Shown one piece after another: positions 1-6,980 of a stretch of DNA of 12,637 bases. The position numbers were made by a program, and so were the translations under genes. Position 1 is the first letter of the stretch; each line of letters starts with the position of its first letter. Below the pieces are notes generated by a model. The model did not search any database and had not been told where the DNA came from. It worked only from the letters and a program-made list of their open reading frames with translations. The stretch covers positions 1-12,637 of the forward strand of contig CAMCNE010000067.1 of NCBI GenBank assembly GCA_945875935.1, given 5' to 3'. The stretch is from Bordetella parapertussis. GTDB lineage: Bacteria > Pseudomonadota > Gammaproteobacteria > Burkholderiales > Burkholderiaceae_C.

Positions 1-524
1 CGCTCTTGCGGCGTGCACAGCACCTGACCGGCCCAGGCCACCGGGTCGTGCACGTCGCGGTCTTCGGGCGCGATGTTGAAGTCGCCCACCAGCACCAGCC
101 GGCGGTGCGCTTGCAGCTCATCGGCCATCCAGGTCTGCAGCGCTTCCAGCCACGCCAGCTTGTACTGAAACTTGTCGCTGTCGACCGACTGCCCGTTGGG
201 AAAGTACGCGCCGATCACCCGCGTGTCGCCCAGCGTGCCCGCGATCACCCGCGCCTGCTCGTCAAAGAAGCCAGGGATGTTCTTCACCACGGCCTCGGCG
301 GCAGGCGAACCCACCGGCGTCAGCAAAGCCACGCCGTTGTAGGTCTTTTGCCCGAACCACTGCGCCGCATACCCCGCCTCGGCCAGCGCCGCGTGCGGAA
401 ACTTGTCGTCCGTCAGCTTGGTTTCCTGCAGGCACAGCGCATCTGGCCGGTGCGCGCCCAGCCAGTCGAGCACCTGCGGCAGCCGCACGGCGAGGGAGTT
501 GACGTTCCAGGTGGCGATGCGCAT
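1..524 (-). CDS. xth: Exodeoxyribonuclease III (5' part, runs off left edge)
   Basis: Exodeoxyribonuclease III acts in base excision repair as an AP endonuclease and 3'-5' exonuclease on double-stranded DNA. The visible part covers 174 complete codons. It begins MRIATWNVNSLAVR, the typical start of the family, with N7 in the WNVNS block and E34 in LCLQETK (metal-binding glutamate). Y107 lies in GAYFPNG, and D148/N150 lie in VGDFNIAPEDRDVHDP. These match the residue order of the endonuclease/exonuclease/phosphatase fold. The ATG at 522-524 is chosen because homologs begin exactly at MRIATWN. No clear Shine-Dalgarno sequence precedes it. The C-terminal third, with the final catalytic His, lies outside the window. 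It is divergent from the fic gene. Symbol xth/xthA versus exoA cannot be settled here. Confidence 0.93.
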   Translation of the reverse strand, partial: MRIATWNVNSLAVRLPQVLDWLGAHRPDALCLQETKLTDDKFPHAALAEAGYAAQWFGQKTYNGVALLTPVGSPAAEAVVKNIPGFFDEQARVIAGTLGDTRVIGAYFPNGQSVDSDKFQYKLAWLEALQTWMADELQAHRRLVLVGDFNIAPEDRDVHDPVAWAGQVLCTPQE

Positions 525-760
525 TTCGGTGGGGAGCCGTGGTTGATGGGTGACTTTGAAACAGATGGGCACTTCGGCGGCCCGTCTGGCGACGCATTCG
601 GACGACACGTCGGCGAATTGTGCGTGCCGTGGCGGGAGCTCACCACACGCGTACGACACCAGTCAACGTGCATAGAAATTCATGCTTTCTGTACATGTGG
701 CGGATAACATGTACAAATTAGTTGATTTTTTGTACATATCAAGTCCAGCGAGCCGACTGA
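525..760. promoter_or_regulatory. Divergent control region with three TGTACA boxes (xth / fic)
   Basis: TGTACA occurs at 690-695, 710-715 and 731-736, so box starts are 20 and 21 bp apart, about two helical turns. The first two lie within a perfect 9-bp inverted repeat, TGTACATGT at 690-698 and ACATGTACA at 707-715, with an 8-nt spacer. The third lies inside another inverted repeat, TTGAT at 722-726 and ATCAA at 738-742. The stretch is clearly more AT-rich than its surroundings. The boxes lie 25-71 bp before the fic ATG, where an operator would act. The C-terminal winged helix of Fic itself is a candidate binder, which is inference. No convincing -35/-10 pair could be fixed. Confidence 0.55.
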
Positions 761-1842
761 ATGCCCTTCGACCGCAGCCAACCCTACAACGACTTGCCCT
801 TGCTCCCGCCGGCGGCCGAACTGGAGACAAAGGCAGTCTTGAAGCAGGCGATTGCGGCGAACCGCGTGCTCTGGCCAACCTGCGCGGGCTGGCCGGGCAG
901 ATACCCAACCAGGGCGTGCTGATCAGCAGCATCGTGCTGCAGGAAGCGCGGCTGTCGTCCGAGATCGAAAACATCGTGACGACCGACGACGAGCTGTACC
1001 GCGCCGATGCTGACGGCGTTGGTGGCAAGACCGATGCGCGCACCACGGAAGTGTTGCGCTACCGCGAGGCGCTGCACCACGGGTTTCTCGCGCTGAAGAA
1101 GCGCCCTCTGACAACCAACCTGTTCGTCGAGATCGTCCAGCTCATCAAGCAAAGCGCGTTGCAGGTGCGGGCCATTCCCGGGGTGGTGTTGAAGAACGAC
1201 GCGGGGGAGGTGGTCTACACGCCGCCCGCGGGCGAAGCGGTGATCCGCGACAAGCTCACCAACCTCGAGCAGTTCATCCACGCCGAAGATGGTCTCGACC
1301 CACTGGTCAAGATGGCGGTGATGCACTACCAGTTCGAGGCCATTCACCCGTTCCCCGATGGCAATGGCCGAACCGGACGCATCCTCAACCTGCTGTTCCT
1401 GGTGGACAAGGGATTGCTGGACATACCAGTGCTGTTCCTGTCGCGCTACATCATCGCCAACAAGGCCGGCTACTACGAAGGCCTGCGTGGAGTGACGGAG
1501 CGCCAAGACTGGGAAGCCTGGCTGCTGTACATGCTGCGTGCCGTCGAAAGCACGGCGCAGCAAACCTTCGACCAGGTCACCCGCATTCGCGCCTTGATGG
1601 AGCAGGTGCGTGAGAAAGTGCAGCGCGAGGCGCCGGGCGTGTACAGCAAGGACCTCGTTGAACTGGTCTTCCGGCAGCCGTACACCAAGATCCAGTTTCT
1701 GGTGGATGCCGGCATCGCGAAGCGGCAAACCGCATCGGCCTATCTGCAAACCCTGGCGGCTTTGGGGGTGCTACGAGAAGACAAGCGAGGGCGCGAAAAG
1801 TACTACGTCAACGACGCCTTGTTTGCCGAGTTGGCCGGTTGA
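761..1842 (+). pseudogene. Fic family AMPylase (class II), frameshifted near codon 37
   Basis: Fic enzymes transfer AMP (or another nucleotide moiety) to target hydroxyls. Frame correction gives about 359 residues. Residues 1-37 (MPFDRSQPYNDLPLLPPAAE onward) match the Fic_N start. The inhibitory helix motif SSEIEN (S65, E69, N70) marks class II. The Fic core HPFPDGNGRTGR starts at about H195, with the catalytic His, acidic residue and GNGR loop all intact. Residues 294-359 form a C-terminal winged helix, as in the Shewanella SoFic type. The N-terminal frame (ATG 761) runs into TGA at 920-922. The rest reads in the frame used from 874. The break is explained by CT doubled at 869-872, where GTG CTG GCC would restore the frame. 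A restart at the GTG near 916 could still give an inhibitor-plus-core protein of about 308 residues. A sequencing error is the main alternative to a true pseudogene. The ATG at 682 would give an out-of-frame, non-homologous N-terminus. Confidence 0.88.
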
Positions 1843-2130
1843 TGACGTGGTGACGGCATCGACACGTTCGTCAAACATGTCGATTTATTCGTGTTTTTTA
1901 AACATTTCCACCTGACGTGTCGATGCCAACGACAGATGTCGACTGAGCCTTTCTCGGTGACTCCATGAACGCAGACTGGCCCACCCCGCACCTCAGTTGA
2001 TGAACTTCAACACGCTCAGGATCGTGCGGTACACGCCCCAGGCCAGGGCAAGACCTGCGCCGGGTCGCGTTGAGGGCGTGGTCCGGCCGGATGGGGCCTT
2101 GCCCGAGCGGTGACGTTCGGCGCCGAAGCC
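1843..2130. other. Gene-poor stretch downstream of fic
   Basis: No start-bearing ORF with family features was found in these 288 bases. The left half (about 1855-1945) is AT-richer and carries repeats listed separately. On the minus strand the frame of the XRE gene stays open for 45 codons after its TAG (2131-2133) until TGA at 1993-1995, ending in the hydrophobic tail LALAWGVYRTILSVLKFIN. This tail has no ATG and I do not recognise it. It may be the end of a decayed small membrane protein or chance. Confidence 0.4.
1855..1927. repeat. 13-bp perfect inverted repeat, 47-nt spacer, with TGTCGA motifs
   Basis: GGCATCGACACGT at 1855-1867 is the exact reverse complement of ACGTGTCGATGCC at 1915-1927. 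The hexamer TGTCGA (or its complement TCGACA) occurs at 1859, 1878, 1918 and 1937, with starts 19, 40 and 19 bp apart. The spacer contains AAACAT twice and a run of six T (1894-1899 region). It begins 12 bp after the fic stop codon. It could be a long-stem transcription terminator, a protein-binding array or a footprint of a mobile element. Nothing in the sequence decides between these. Confidence 0.6.
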
Positions 2131-2409
2131 CTACGCGCTGGCCATCGTCCCGCCGCCCAGCGTGCGCAGCACCCCGGCCGGGTCACGATCGATCAGGTTC
2201 AGCAGCACCAGCGCTGGGCCTTGCGGGCTGCGGTCGCCACGCTCCCAGTGGCGCAGTGTCGCCACCGACACGCCGAAGCGCGCTGCGAACTGGGCCTGCG
2301 TGAATCCCGTGCGCCCCCGCACGGCAGCCACGTCGACGGGCTCCGGGCGCCACACGTTCACCCCGGCCGTGCGCAGGTACTCGGGCAGTTCGGCGACGGT
2401 CAGCAGCAT
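2131..2409 (-). CDS. XRE-family HTH protein, HigA/NadS-like antitoxin without visible toxin
   Basis: The protein has 92 residues. The centre (about residues 26-60) holds a Cro/C1-type helix-turn-helix: RGRTGFTQAQFAARFGVSVA followed by TLRHWERGDR. It then has the segment PQGPALVLLNLIDRDPAGVL, which is typical of HigA/NadS-like antitoxins of RelE-type toxins. In such modules the toxin normally lies directly upstream, but here 89 bp separate the start from the stop of the P450 gene, leaving no room for one. ATG 2407-2409 is the only in-frame start because a stop codon lies within the upstream palindrome. No good Shine-Dalgarno is visible, so a leaderless or near-leaderless mRNA is possible. The likely role is DNA binding and autoregulation. 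It may be an orphan antitoxin or a domesticated regulator of the adjacent operon. Confidence 0.8.
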   Translation of the reverse strand: MLLTVAELPEYLRTAGVNVWRPEPVDVAAVRGRTGFTQAQFAARFGVSVATLRHWERGDRSPQGPALVLLNLIDRDPAGVLRTLGGGTMASA

Positions 2410-2420
2410 GGGCGAAAAGT

Positions 2421-2437
2421 GTAATCCGTTGGATTAC
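2421..2437. promoter_or_regulatory. Perfect 17-bp palindromic operator upstream of the XRE gene
   Basis: GTAATCCGTTGGATTAC is a perfect inverted repeat (7-bp arms, 3-nt centre) 11 bp before the ATG of the XRE gene. It is flanked by AAAAG and CTTTT, which extend the symmetry imperfectly. The size and position fit an autoregulatory site for an XRE/HigA dimer. A possible -10 (TACACT on the minus strand) overlaps the right edge of the site. Confidence 0.75.
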
Positions 2438-2498
2438 TTTTCGGCGCGTGAGGCCACACCGCTTCGCGTCGTTGATCATCGGCTTGCTGTCAGCGCGC

Positions 2499-3917
2499 TC
2501 AGTACCTTGAACGCAGCCGCACCGGCATCGCGCTGGGCATCATGGTGAAGGCCATCACTTCCTTGATTGACGCGCGCTCGGTGGCCAGTTCCATCGTGAA
2601 GTTGCGGCACAGCATGGACAGCACCAGCCGGATTTCGACGCCGGCGAGCTGACGGCCCGGGCACACGCGGGGGCCGGCGCCGAACTGCACATAGGCGCGG
2701 GCGTCGTGCGCCAGTGAGGCATCGCGCTCGTCGCCCCAGCGCTCGGGCAGGTAGGTGCTGGCGTGGCCGAAGCGCTGCTCGTCGAGCATGGCCGGGCGCA
2801 GCACGAAAAACACCGGCGTGCCCGCCGGCACCGCCACGTCGCCGAGCACCTTGTCGGCGAGCGCTTCCTTGAAGAACATGGGCACGATGGGCTTGAGACG
2901 CGTGGCCTCGGTGGCCAGCGCCTCGAAGGCGTCGAGCCGCTTCACGTCGTCAAACTGCGGGCAAACCAAGGCTACGCCCATCAACGCGGCGGCTTCGTCG
3001 TGCAAGCGCGCTTGCAGCGCTGGCTCGGCCGACAGGAAGTACATCGTCCACGACAGCGTGTGCGCGGTGGTGTCTTCGCCGGCCATCAGCAAGGTGATCA
3101 CGTTGGCAAAGATGGTCTCGTCGGTGACGCCCGAGCCGGGTTCGTTGCTGGCGATCAGCATGGCTTCGAGCAGGTTGCGAGGACGCTCGCCGGGTTGCTC
3201 ATGCAGACGCGCTCGGGTGCGTTCGATCAGGCCATCGATGTGCGCACGCACCGCCTTCATCGAGCGGTCGAAGCGGCGATCACTCGGCAGCTTGACGTAG
3301 CGCCACCACGGCACCGGTGCGTTGATGCGCGACATCAGCATCGGAAAGATCAGCGCCAGATGGTCCTGGATCACGTCGCCCGACTGCTCGAGCGTGTTGG
3401 GGTCTTCGCCAAACGCCAGCGCCGTGGTCACGTCCACCGTGTAGCGCACCAGATCGACGGCCATGTCGACCGTCTCGCCGGCATCGGCCGCGCGCTGCCA
3501 GCGCAGGCGCAGCCGCTCGGTGATGGCCTGCAGGGCAGGGTAGAAGTCGCGAAAGTGGGTGGCGGCCAGTGCTTGCATCACCAGCTTGCGCTGCGGCCGC
3601 CAGGCTTCGCCCTCAATCGAGAACAGCCCGTTGGCGTGCTGCTCGGCGATCACCGATTCGATCGGCGAGTAGCGGCGATAGCCCTCGGGACGATCGCGCA
3701 GCACCGTGTGCGCGAGCTCCGGGTCGCAGCACACCAGCGCGCGCTTCGTGCCCAGATCGATGGTGTACATCGACCCCAGCTCGCGGCTCCATTGCTCGAG
3801 CGTCAGGTGCAGTCGCTCGGGGGAGAGCTGCAGCAAGTTGCCGATCAGCGGCAGGCCTTGGGGCGAGGGCAGGTCGGCCAGGCGCCGAACGCCGCTGTCG
3901 GTCGGGGTCTGCGACAT
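2499..3917 (-). CDS. Cytochrome P450 monooxygenase
   Basis: The product is a heme-thiolate monooxygenase of 472 residues, soluble with no membrane anchor visible. Visible marks are the C-helix WRPQR (about residues 106-110), the I-helix oxygen-activation motif AGEDTT (279-284), the K-helix EATR (337-340), a PERW segment, and the heme loop FGAGPRVCPGRQLAG with the axial Cys at about 419. The ATG at 3915-3917 is preferred over the ATG four codons upstream, because AGGAAA sits seven bases before it and homology begins after it. It is the fourth gene of the minus-strand operon and starts 21 bp after the rubredoxin-reductase stop. No ferredoxin gene is nearby, so that fused rubredoxin-reductase is the obvious electron donor (inference). 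The subfamily and substrate are not identifiable by eye. The long, eukaryote-like I-helix and heme motifs suggest a fatty-acid or hydrophobic substrate, with low confidence. Confidence 0.95.
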   Translation of the reverse strand: MSQTPTDSGVRRLADLPSPQGLPLIGNLLQLSPERLHLTLEQWSRELGSMYTIDLGTKRALVCCDPELAHTVLRDRPEGYRRYSPIESVIAEQHANGLFSIEGEAWRPQRKLVMQALAATHFRDFYPALQAITERLRLRWQRAADAGETVDMAVDLVRYTVDVTTALAFGEDPNTLEQSGDVIQDHLALIFPMLMSRINAPVPWWRYVKLPSDRRFDRSMKAVRAHIDGLIERTRARLHEQPGERPRNLLEAMLIASNEPGSGVTDETIFANVITLLMAGEDTTAHTLSWTMYFLSAEPALQARLHDEAAALMGVALVCPQFDDVKRLDAFEALATEATRLKPIVPMFFKEALADKVLGDVAVPAGTPVFFVLRPAMLDEQRFGHASTYLPERWGDERDASLAHDARAYVQFGAGPRVCPGRQLAGVEIRLVLSMLCRNFTMELATERASIKEVMAFTMMPSAMPVRLRSRY

Positions 3918-3938
3918 CTGTTTCCTCATGGCCGGGAC

Positions 3939-5183
3939 TCAGCGGCCGACCGTGAAGCCTTTGGAGCCGGTCTTGATGCGGATCGGCGGCGCGGTTCGGT
4001 CATAAGGCGCGAGCGCTACACCGCAGATCGTCGCTGCAATCTGCCTCGCCTGCCTCGCAATCGGTTCGATGAACCGCAGCGCCTGGCCGTCGATGCTGAT
4101 GCAGTCGCCCAGCGCGTGGATCGTTGGTACGTTGGTGTGCAGCGTGAGCGGGTCGACCGCAATGCCGTTGTTCCAGCTCAACCCGGCCGACTGCGCCAGC
4201 CGTTGCGGTGTTTGCAGGCCGGTGGCCGCGATGAGGTGCTCGGCATCAAAGCGGCGGCCGTCGTCGGCGTGCACGGTGCGCACGCCACCTTGATCGCTGA
4301 CGCCGGTGATGCTCACCCCACCGATGAACTCGAGGGGCAGGCCCTGCCAGGCGGCCAGCAGTTCGCGCGAGGTGTCCTCGCACAGCAGCTGCGCGAGTGG
4401 CCGATCGTTGACGTCGAGCAGCGTCACCGGGTGGCCGGCCAGCGCGAGGTCGTTGGCCAGCTCGCAGCCCACCAGACCAGCCCCGGCGATCAGCACCCGT
4501 TGCGTGGGCCGGGCGCCGGGCTCGCCGAGCTGCTCGCGAAATTTCAGGTACGCGTCGAGGTGGTTGATGCGCCAGCACAGCGCGGCAGGCAGTTGCGGCA
4601 GATCGAGCGGCTCGGCTCCGTGCGCCAGCACCAGATGGCGGTAGCGCAGCGTGCCGCGCGTGGTGCGCAGGGCACGCGCGCCGGCCGACACGCTGATGGC
4701 CCGCGTGCGCGTGAGCAGCCGCACGCCGAGCCGCGCCGCAGCTTCGTCCGCGGTCTGCTTCACCAGCGCTGTCGGTGCGATGCCCTTGGCCAGCGCCACC
4801 GACAGCAGCGGCTTGTCGTACACGTGACCTGGGCAGGCGGTGACGATGGTGATCGGCAGGTCGGCGTCGTGCTCGCGCAGCGCTTGCGCCATTTGCCAGC
4901 CTGCGCAGCCGGCGCCGACGATGACCACGCCGGCATCGTGGCGAGCGCCCAAGCCCGAGCGTCGGGTGGACGTTGCGGCAGTGGCCGTGCTGCGCAGCGT
5001 GGGCAGCGGCTCATGAGGCTCGAAGTCGGCCTTGCTCACGCCACACAGCGGGCAGGCCCAGTCGTCGGGGATGTCCTCGAAGCGCGTGCCGGGCGGCAGC
5101 CCGCCATCGGCATCGCCCAGCGCCTCGTCGTAGATCCAGCCGCACGCGCGGCAGATGAAGCTGCGCCAGGCTTGCGCGGTCAT
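3939..5183 (-). CDS. Rubredoxin fused to FAD-dependent NAD(P)H:rubredoxin reductase
   Basis: The 414-residue protein has two parts. Residues about 7-57 are a rubredoxin domain with CRAC at 11-14 and CPLC at 44-47, giving the Fe(Cys)4 site, plus the GWIYDEALGD and PDDWACPLCG blocks of the family. After a Ser/Thr/Ala/Arg-rich linker, residues 85-414 are a two-dinucleotide-fold reductase. The FAD site GAGCAG is at 90-95, the NAD(P) site GAGLVG at 234-239, and the second FAD motif ALGDC at 357-361. Rubredoxin reductases pass electrons from NAD(P)H to rubredoxin, which usually feeds AlkB-type hydroxylases. No alkB is present, and a P450 gene follows at 21 bp. The ATG at 5181-5183 is chosen because the rubredoxin homology starts there. 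A longer frame to 5324 would overlap the preceding gene. The fusion makes this a self-contained electron-transfer unit. Confidence 0.92.
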   Translation of the reverse strand: MTAQAWRSFICRACGWIYDEALGDADGGLPPGTRFEDIPDDWACPLCGVSKADFEPHEPLPTLRSTATAATSTRRSGLGARHDAGVVIVGAGCAGWQMAQALREHDADLPITIVTACPGHVYDKPLLSVALAKGIAPTALVKQTADEAAARLGVRLLTRTRAISVSAGARALRTTRGTLRYRHLVLAHGAEPLDLPQLPAALCWRINHLDAYLKFREQLGEPGARPTQRVLIAGAGLVGCELANDLALAGHPVTLLDVNDRPLAQLLCEDTSRELLAAWQGLPLEFIGGVSITGVSDQGGVRTVHADDGRRFDAEHLIAATGLQTPQRLAQSAGLSWNNGIAVDPLTLHTNVPTIHALGDCISIDGQALRFIEPIARQARQIAATICGVALAPYDRTAPPIRIKTGSKGFTVGR

Positions 5184-5226
5184 GCGGGTCTCGCCATGCT
5201 GCCGCGCGCCTGGCCCGTGCGGGCGT

Positions 5227-6396
5227 TCAAGCCGGCGCCACGGTGGCGCTGAGCCGGGCGATTTCCTTGCGCAGGTGCTTGACGGCCGGTGTGACGATGG
5301 CCACGAAGTGCGACTCGCGCACACGCCGCTGCACCGCCGAGCTCATCAGGTAGCCGCGCGCGCCGTGGTGCAGCAGCGCCGACTGCGCCGCGCGCAACGC
5401 CAACTCGGAAGCGTGGGCACGCGTGTCGCACACGTTGATCAAGTACTCGGTGCTGGTGTCGAACGGCGTGCGGGCCAGGCGCATCGCGCGCTCGGTCAGC
5501 GCATCGAGCTCGGCCTGCAGCTCGTCGGGGCGGTCGTCGAGAAACTCGTTGACGTGGCCAAGTGAGCGTTCGACGTCCCACATGGAGTCGATGGCGCCTT
5601 GCGTCACGCCCAGACCCATGCCGCATTGCAGCAGCACGAACGATGCGCGCACGCGCCCGATGAACGGCCGGGCTGGATCGGCGATGAGGGTGTCGGCGCC
5701 GATGAAGTGATCGGTGAGCCGCACCGCCCAGGTGTTGGTGCCTTCCATGGCCGAGAACGACGGGCAGTTGCGCAGCTCGACGCCTTCGCCATCGCAGCGC
5801 ACGATGAACATCACCTCGTGGCCGCTCTCGGCGCCCTCGACCGCGGCCACCGCGCCGAAGTAGTGGTCGGGCCCGAGGTGGCTCACCCATGGCAGCGTGC
5901 CGTTGACCCGGTAGCCGCCTTCGACCCGTCGCGCGTGCAGCAAGAAGGTCTCGATGCCGGCGAAGGTCTTCATCGGGTTGCTCATGCCGGTGGCGCCCAG
6001 CGTGCGCGCCGAGGCGTGATCGCGCAGCGCCTGACCGGCGAGCGCCGGGTTGCCCGACTCTTCCATGTACAGGCCGCAGGCGTCGTGGCACCACATCATG
6101 AAACCGGTGGCGCCGCACACCCGCGACACCTCGGCCATGGCCGCGATGGCCGCACCGTAGTCGTGCTGGCCGTCGAGCCGCAGGTGGGCCCGAAAGGCGC
6201 CCGCCGCACCGAGCTGCTGGAGCACGGCCTTCGGGTAGGTGCCTTGCCGGTCGATGGCATCGGCCATCGCCGCGAGCTCGCCGGTGGCGATGGCCCGCAC
6301 GGCGTCGATCAGCGGCTGCCGGTCAGCGGCCCACGGTGCGGCCGGGGCGGTGGCGGTGGCGAGTTTGAGTGCGGGATCGGCGAGCACGGCTGCCAT
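5227..6396 (-). CDS. Acyl-CoA dehydrogenase-fold flavoprotein, probable non-classical (monooxygenase-like)
   Basis: The 389-residue protein has the three-part acyl-CoA dehydrogenase layout: an N-terminal helical domain (about 25-130), a beta domain with GATGMSNPMK (134-143) and RVNGTLPWVSHLGPDHY (163-179), and a C-terminal four-helix domain (about 245-385). In classical dehydrogenases a Glu near the C-terminus (YEGT-type motif) removes the alpha proton. The equivalent stretch here reads HFVAIVTPAVKHLRKEI and shows no such motif. This resembles the SfnC/DszC-like flavin monooxygenase branch more than beta-oxidation enzymes, an inference from motif absence. AAGGAG lies seven bases before the ATG. 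It sits 35 bp after the OsmC-like gene and 43 bp before the rubredoxin-reductase gene, so co-transcription is likely. The neighbouring NitT/TauT-type importer favours a role in nutrient oxidation. Confidence 0.85.
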   Translation of the reverse strand: MAAVLADPALKLATATAPAAPWAADRQPLIDAVRAIATGELAAMADAIDRQGTYPKAVLQQLGAAGAFRAHLRLDGQHDYGAAIAAMAEVSRVCGATGFMMWCHDACGLYMEESGNPALAGQALRDHASARTLGATGMSNPMKTFAGIETFLLHARRVEGGYRVNGTLPWVSHLGPDHYFGAVAAVEGAESGHEVMFIVRCDGEGVELRNCPSFSAMEGTNTWAVRLTDHFIGADTLIADPARPFIGRVRASFVLLQCGMGLGVTQGAIDSMWDVERSLGHVNEFLDDRPDELQAELDALTERAMRLARTPFDTSTEYLINVCDTRAHASELALRAAQSALLHHGARGYLMSSAVQRRVRESHFVAIVTPAVKHLRKEIARLSATVAPA

Positions 6397-6431
6397 GCGG
6401 GACTCCTTGAAGCTCGGGTGACTGTCGGGGA

Positions 6432-6980
6432 TCAGGCCAGATCGATCTGGAACCCGATCGGATTGCGCATGCTGTTGGCCACCGGCGAATACAGGTTGGC
6501 GTGCTTCACGATCTCGTCGAGCACTTCGCGCGTGGCATCGCCTTCGACGACCACCTTCACGCGGATGGCCTGAAAGCCCATGTCGGCCGGTTCCTTCAGC
6601 GCGCCGCCGGCGCCCCAGGCGGCCGGGTTGCCGATGTCGCCTTCAAGGAACAGCTCGAGCTTGCTCAGCTTGACCTGTTTCCAGGTGGCCACGGCGGTGA
6701 TGCCCACCGCGAGGCAGCCGCCCAGTGCCGACAGCACGATCTCGCCGGGCGCCGGTGCGGTGTCCTGGCCGAACAGATGGAGCGGCTCGTCGACCACCAC
6801 CGGCGCGTGGTTGCCCACGTAGCTCAGCGTGCGGTACTGGCCATCGACGACGGTGTGAACCTTGTTGGTGCCGCGCGAGGCGGGGTTGTTGCGACCCTTC
6901 TCGGCGAAGGCCAGCAGGCCGTCGCGGTCGATCGGGCGCAGGTAGGTCTTGACGGTGGTCGTGTTGTCGGTCGATGACAT
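6432..6980 (-). CDS. OsmC-like protein with a single conserved cysteine
   Basis: The protein has 182 residues. OsmC/Ohr proteins reduce organic hydroperoxides with two cysteines, one in each half. Here the first is present (LSALGGCLAVG, C89). The second site, normally CPVS-like, reads NLYSPVANSMRNP, so Ser165 stands where the Cys is expected. Other family marks are the SRGTNK and TAPAPGEIVLSALGG segments. A Cys-lacking second site suggests a redox or sulfur-handling role other than classical peroxidase, or use of an external thiol. The ATG at 6978-6980 is chosen: a GGAG lies 10-11 bases upstream and homology begins close after it. The possible ATG at 7046 adds an Arg/Pro-rich non-homologous stretch. 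This is the first gene of the minus-strand operon, about 100 bp downstream of the proposed promoter. Confidence 0.9.
   Translation of the reverse strand: MSSTDNTTTVKTYLRPIDRDGLLAFAEKGRNNPASRGTNKVHTVVDGQYRTLSYVGNHAPVVVDEPLHLFGQDTAPAPGEIVLSALGGCLAVGITAVATWKQVKLSKLELFLEGDIGNPAAWGAGGALKEPADMGFQAIRVKVVVEGDATREVLDEIVKHANLYSPVANSMRNPIGFQIDLA

Noticed and set aside
682..760. Upstream ATG at 682 as the start of Fic
   Set aside because: It would translate the real Fic N-terminus out of frame and run through the operator boxes. Homology starts at ATG 761 in the other frame.
784..1749. Long minus-strand open frame opposite fic
   Set aside because: Antisense shadow of the Fic coding frame. No RBS and no recognisable domain.
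1838..1945. Integron attC-like site
   Set aside because: The inverted repeat size is suggestive, but the GTTRRRY and RYYYAAC core sites are not present at the ends and no integrase or cassette array is seen.
2763..5252. Very long open frame (829 codons) on the plus strand
   Set aside because: It lies antisense to the P450 and rubredoxin-reductase genes, is rich in His/Arg/Gln typical of the reverse frame of GC-rich coding DNA, and has no family motif.
5184..5324. N-terminal extension of the rubredoxin-reductase to 5324
   Set aside because: It overlaps the acyl-CoA dehydrogenase-like coding sequence, and rubredoxin homology begins right at ATG 5183.
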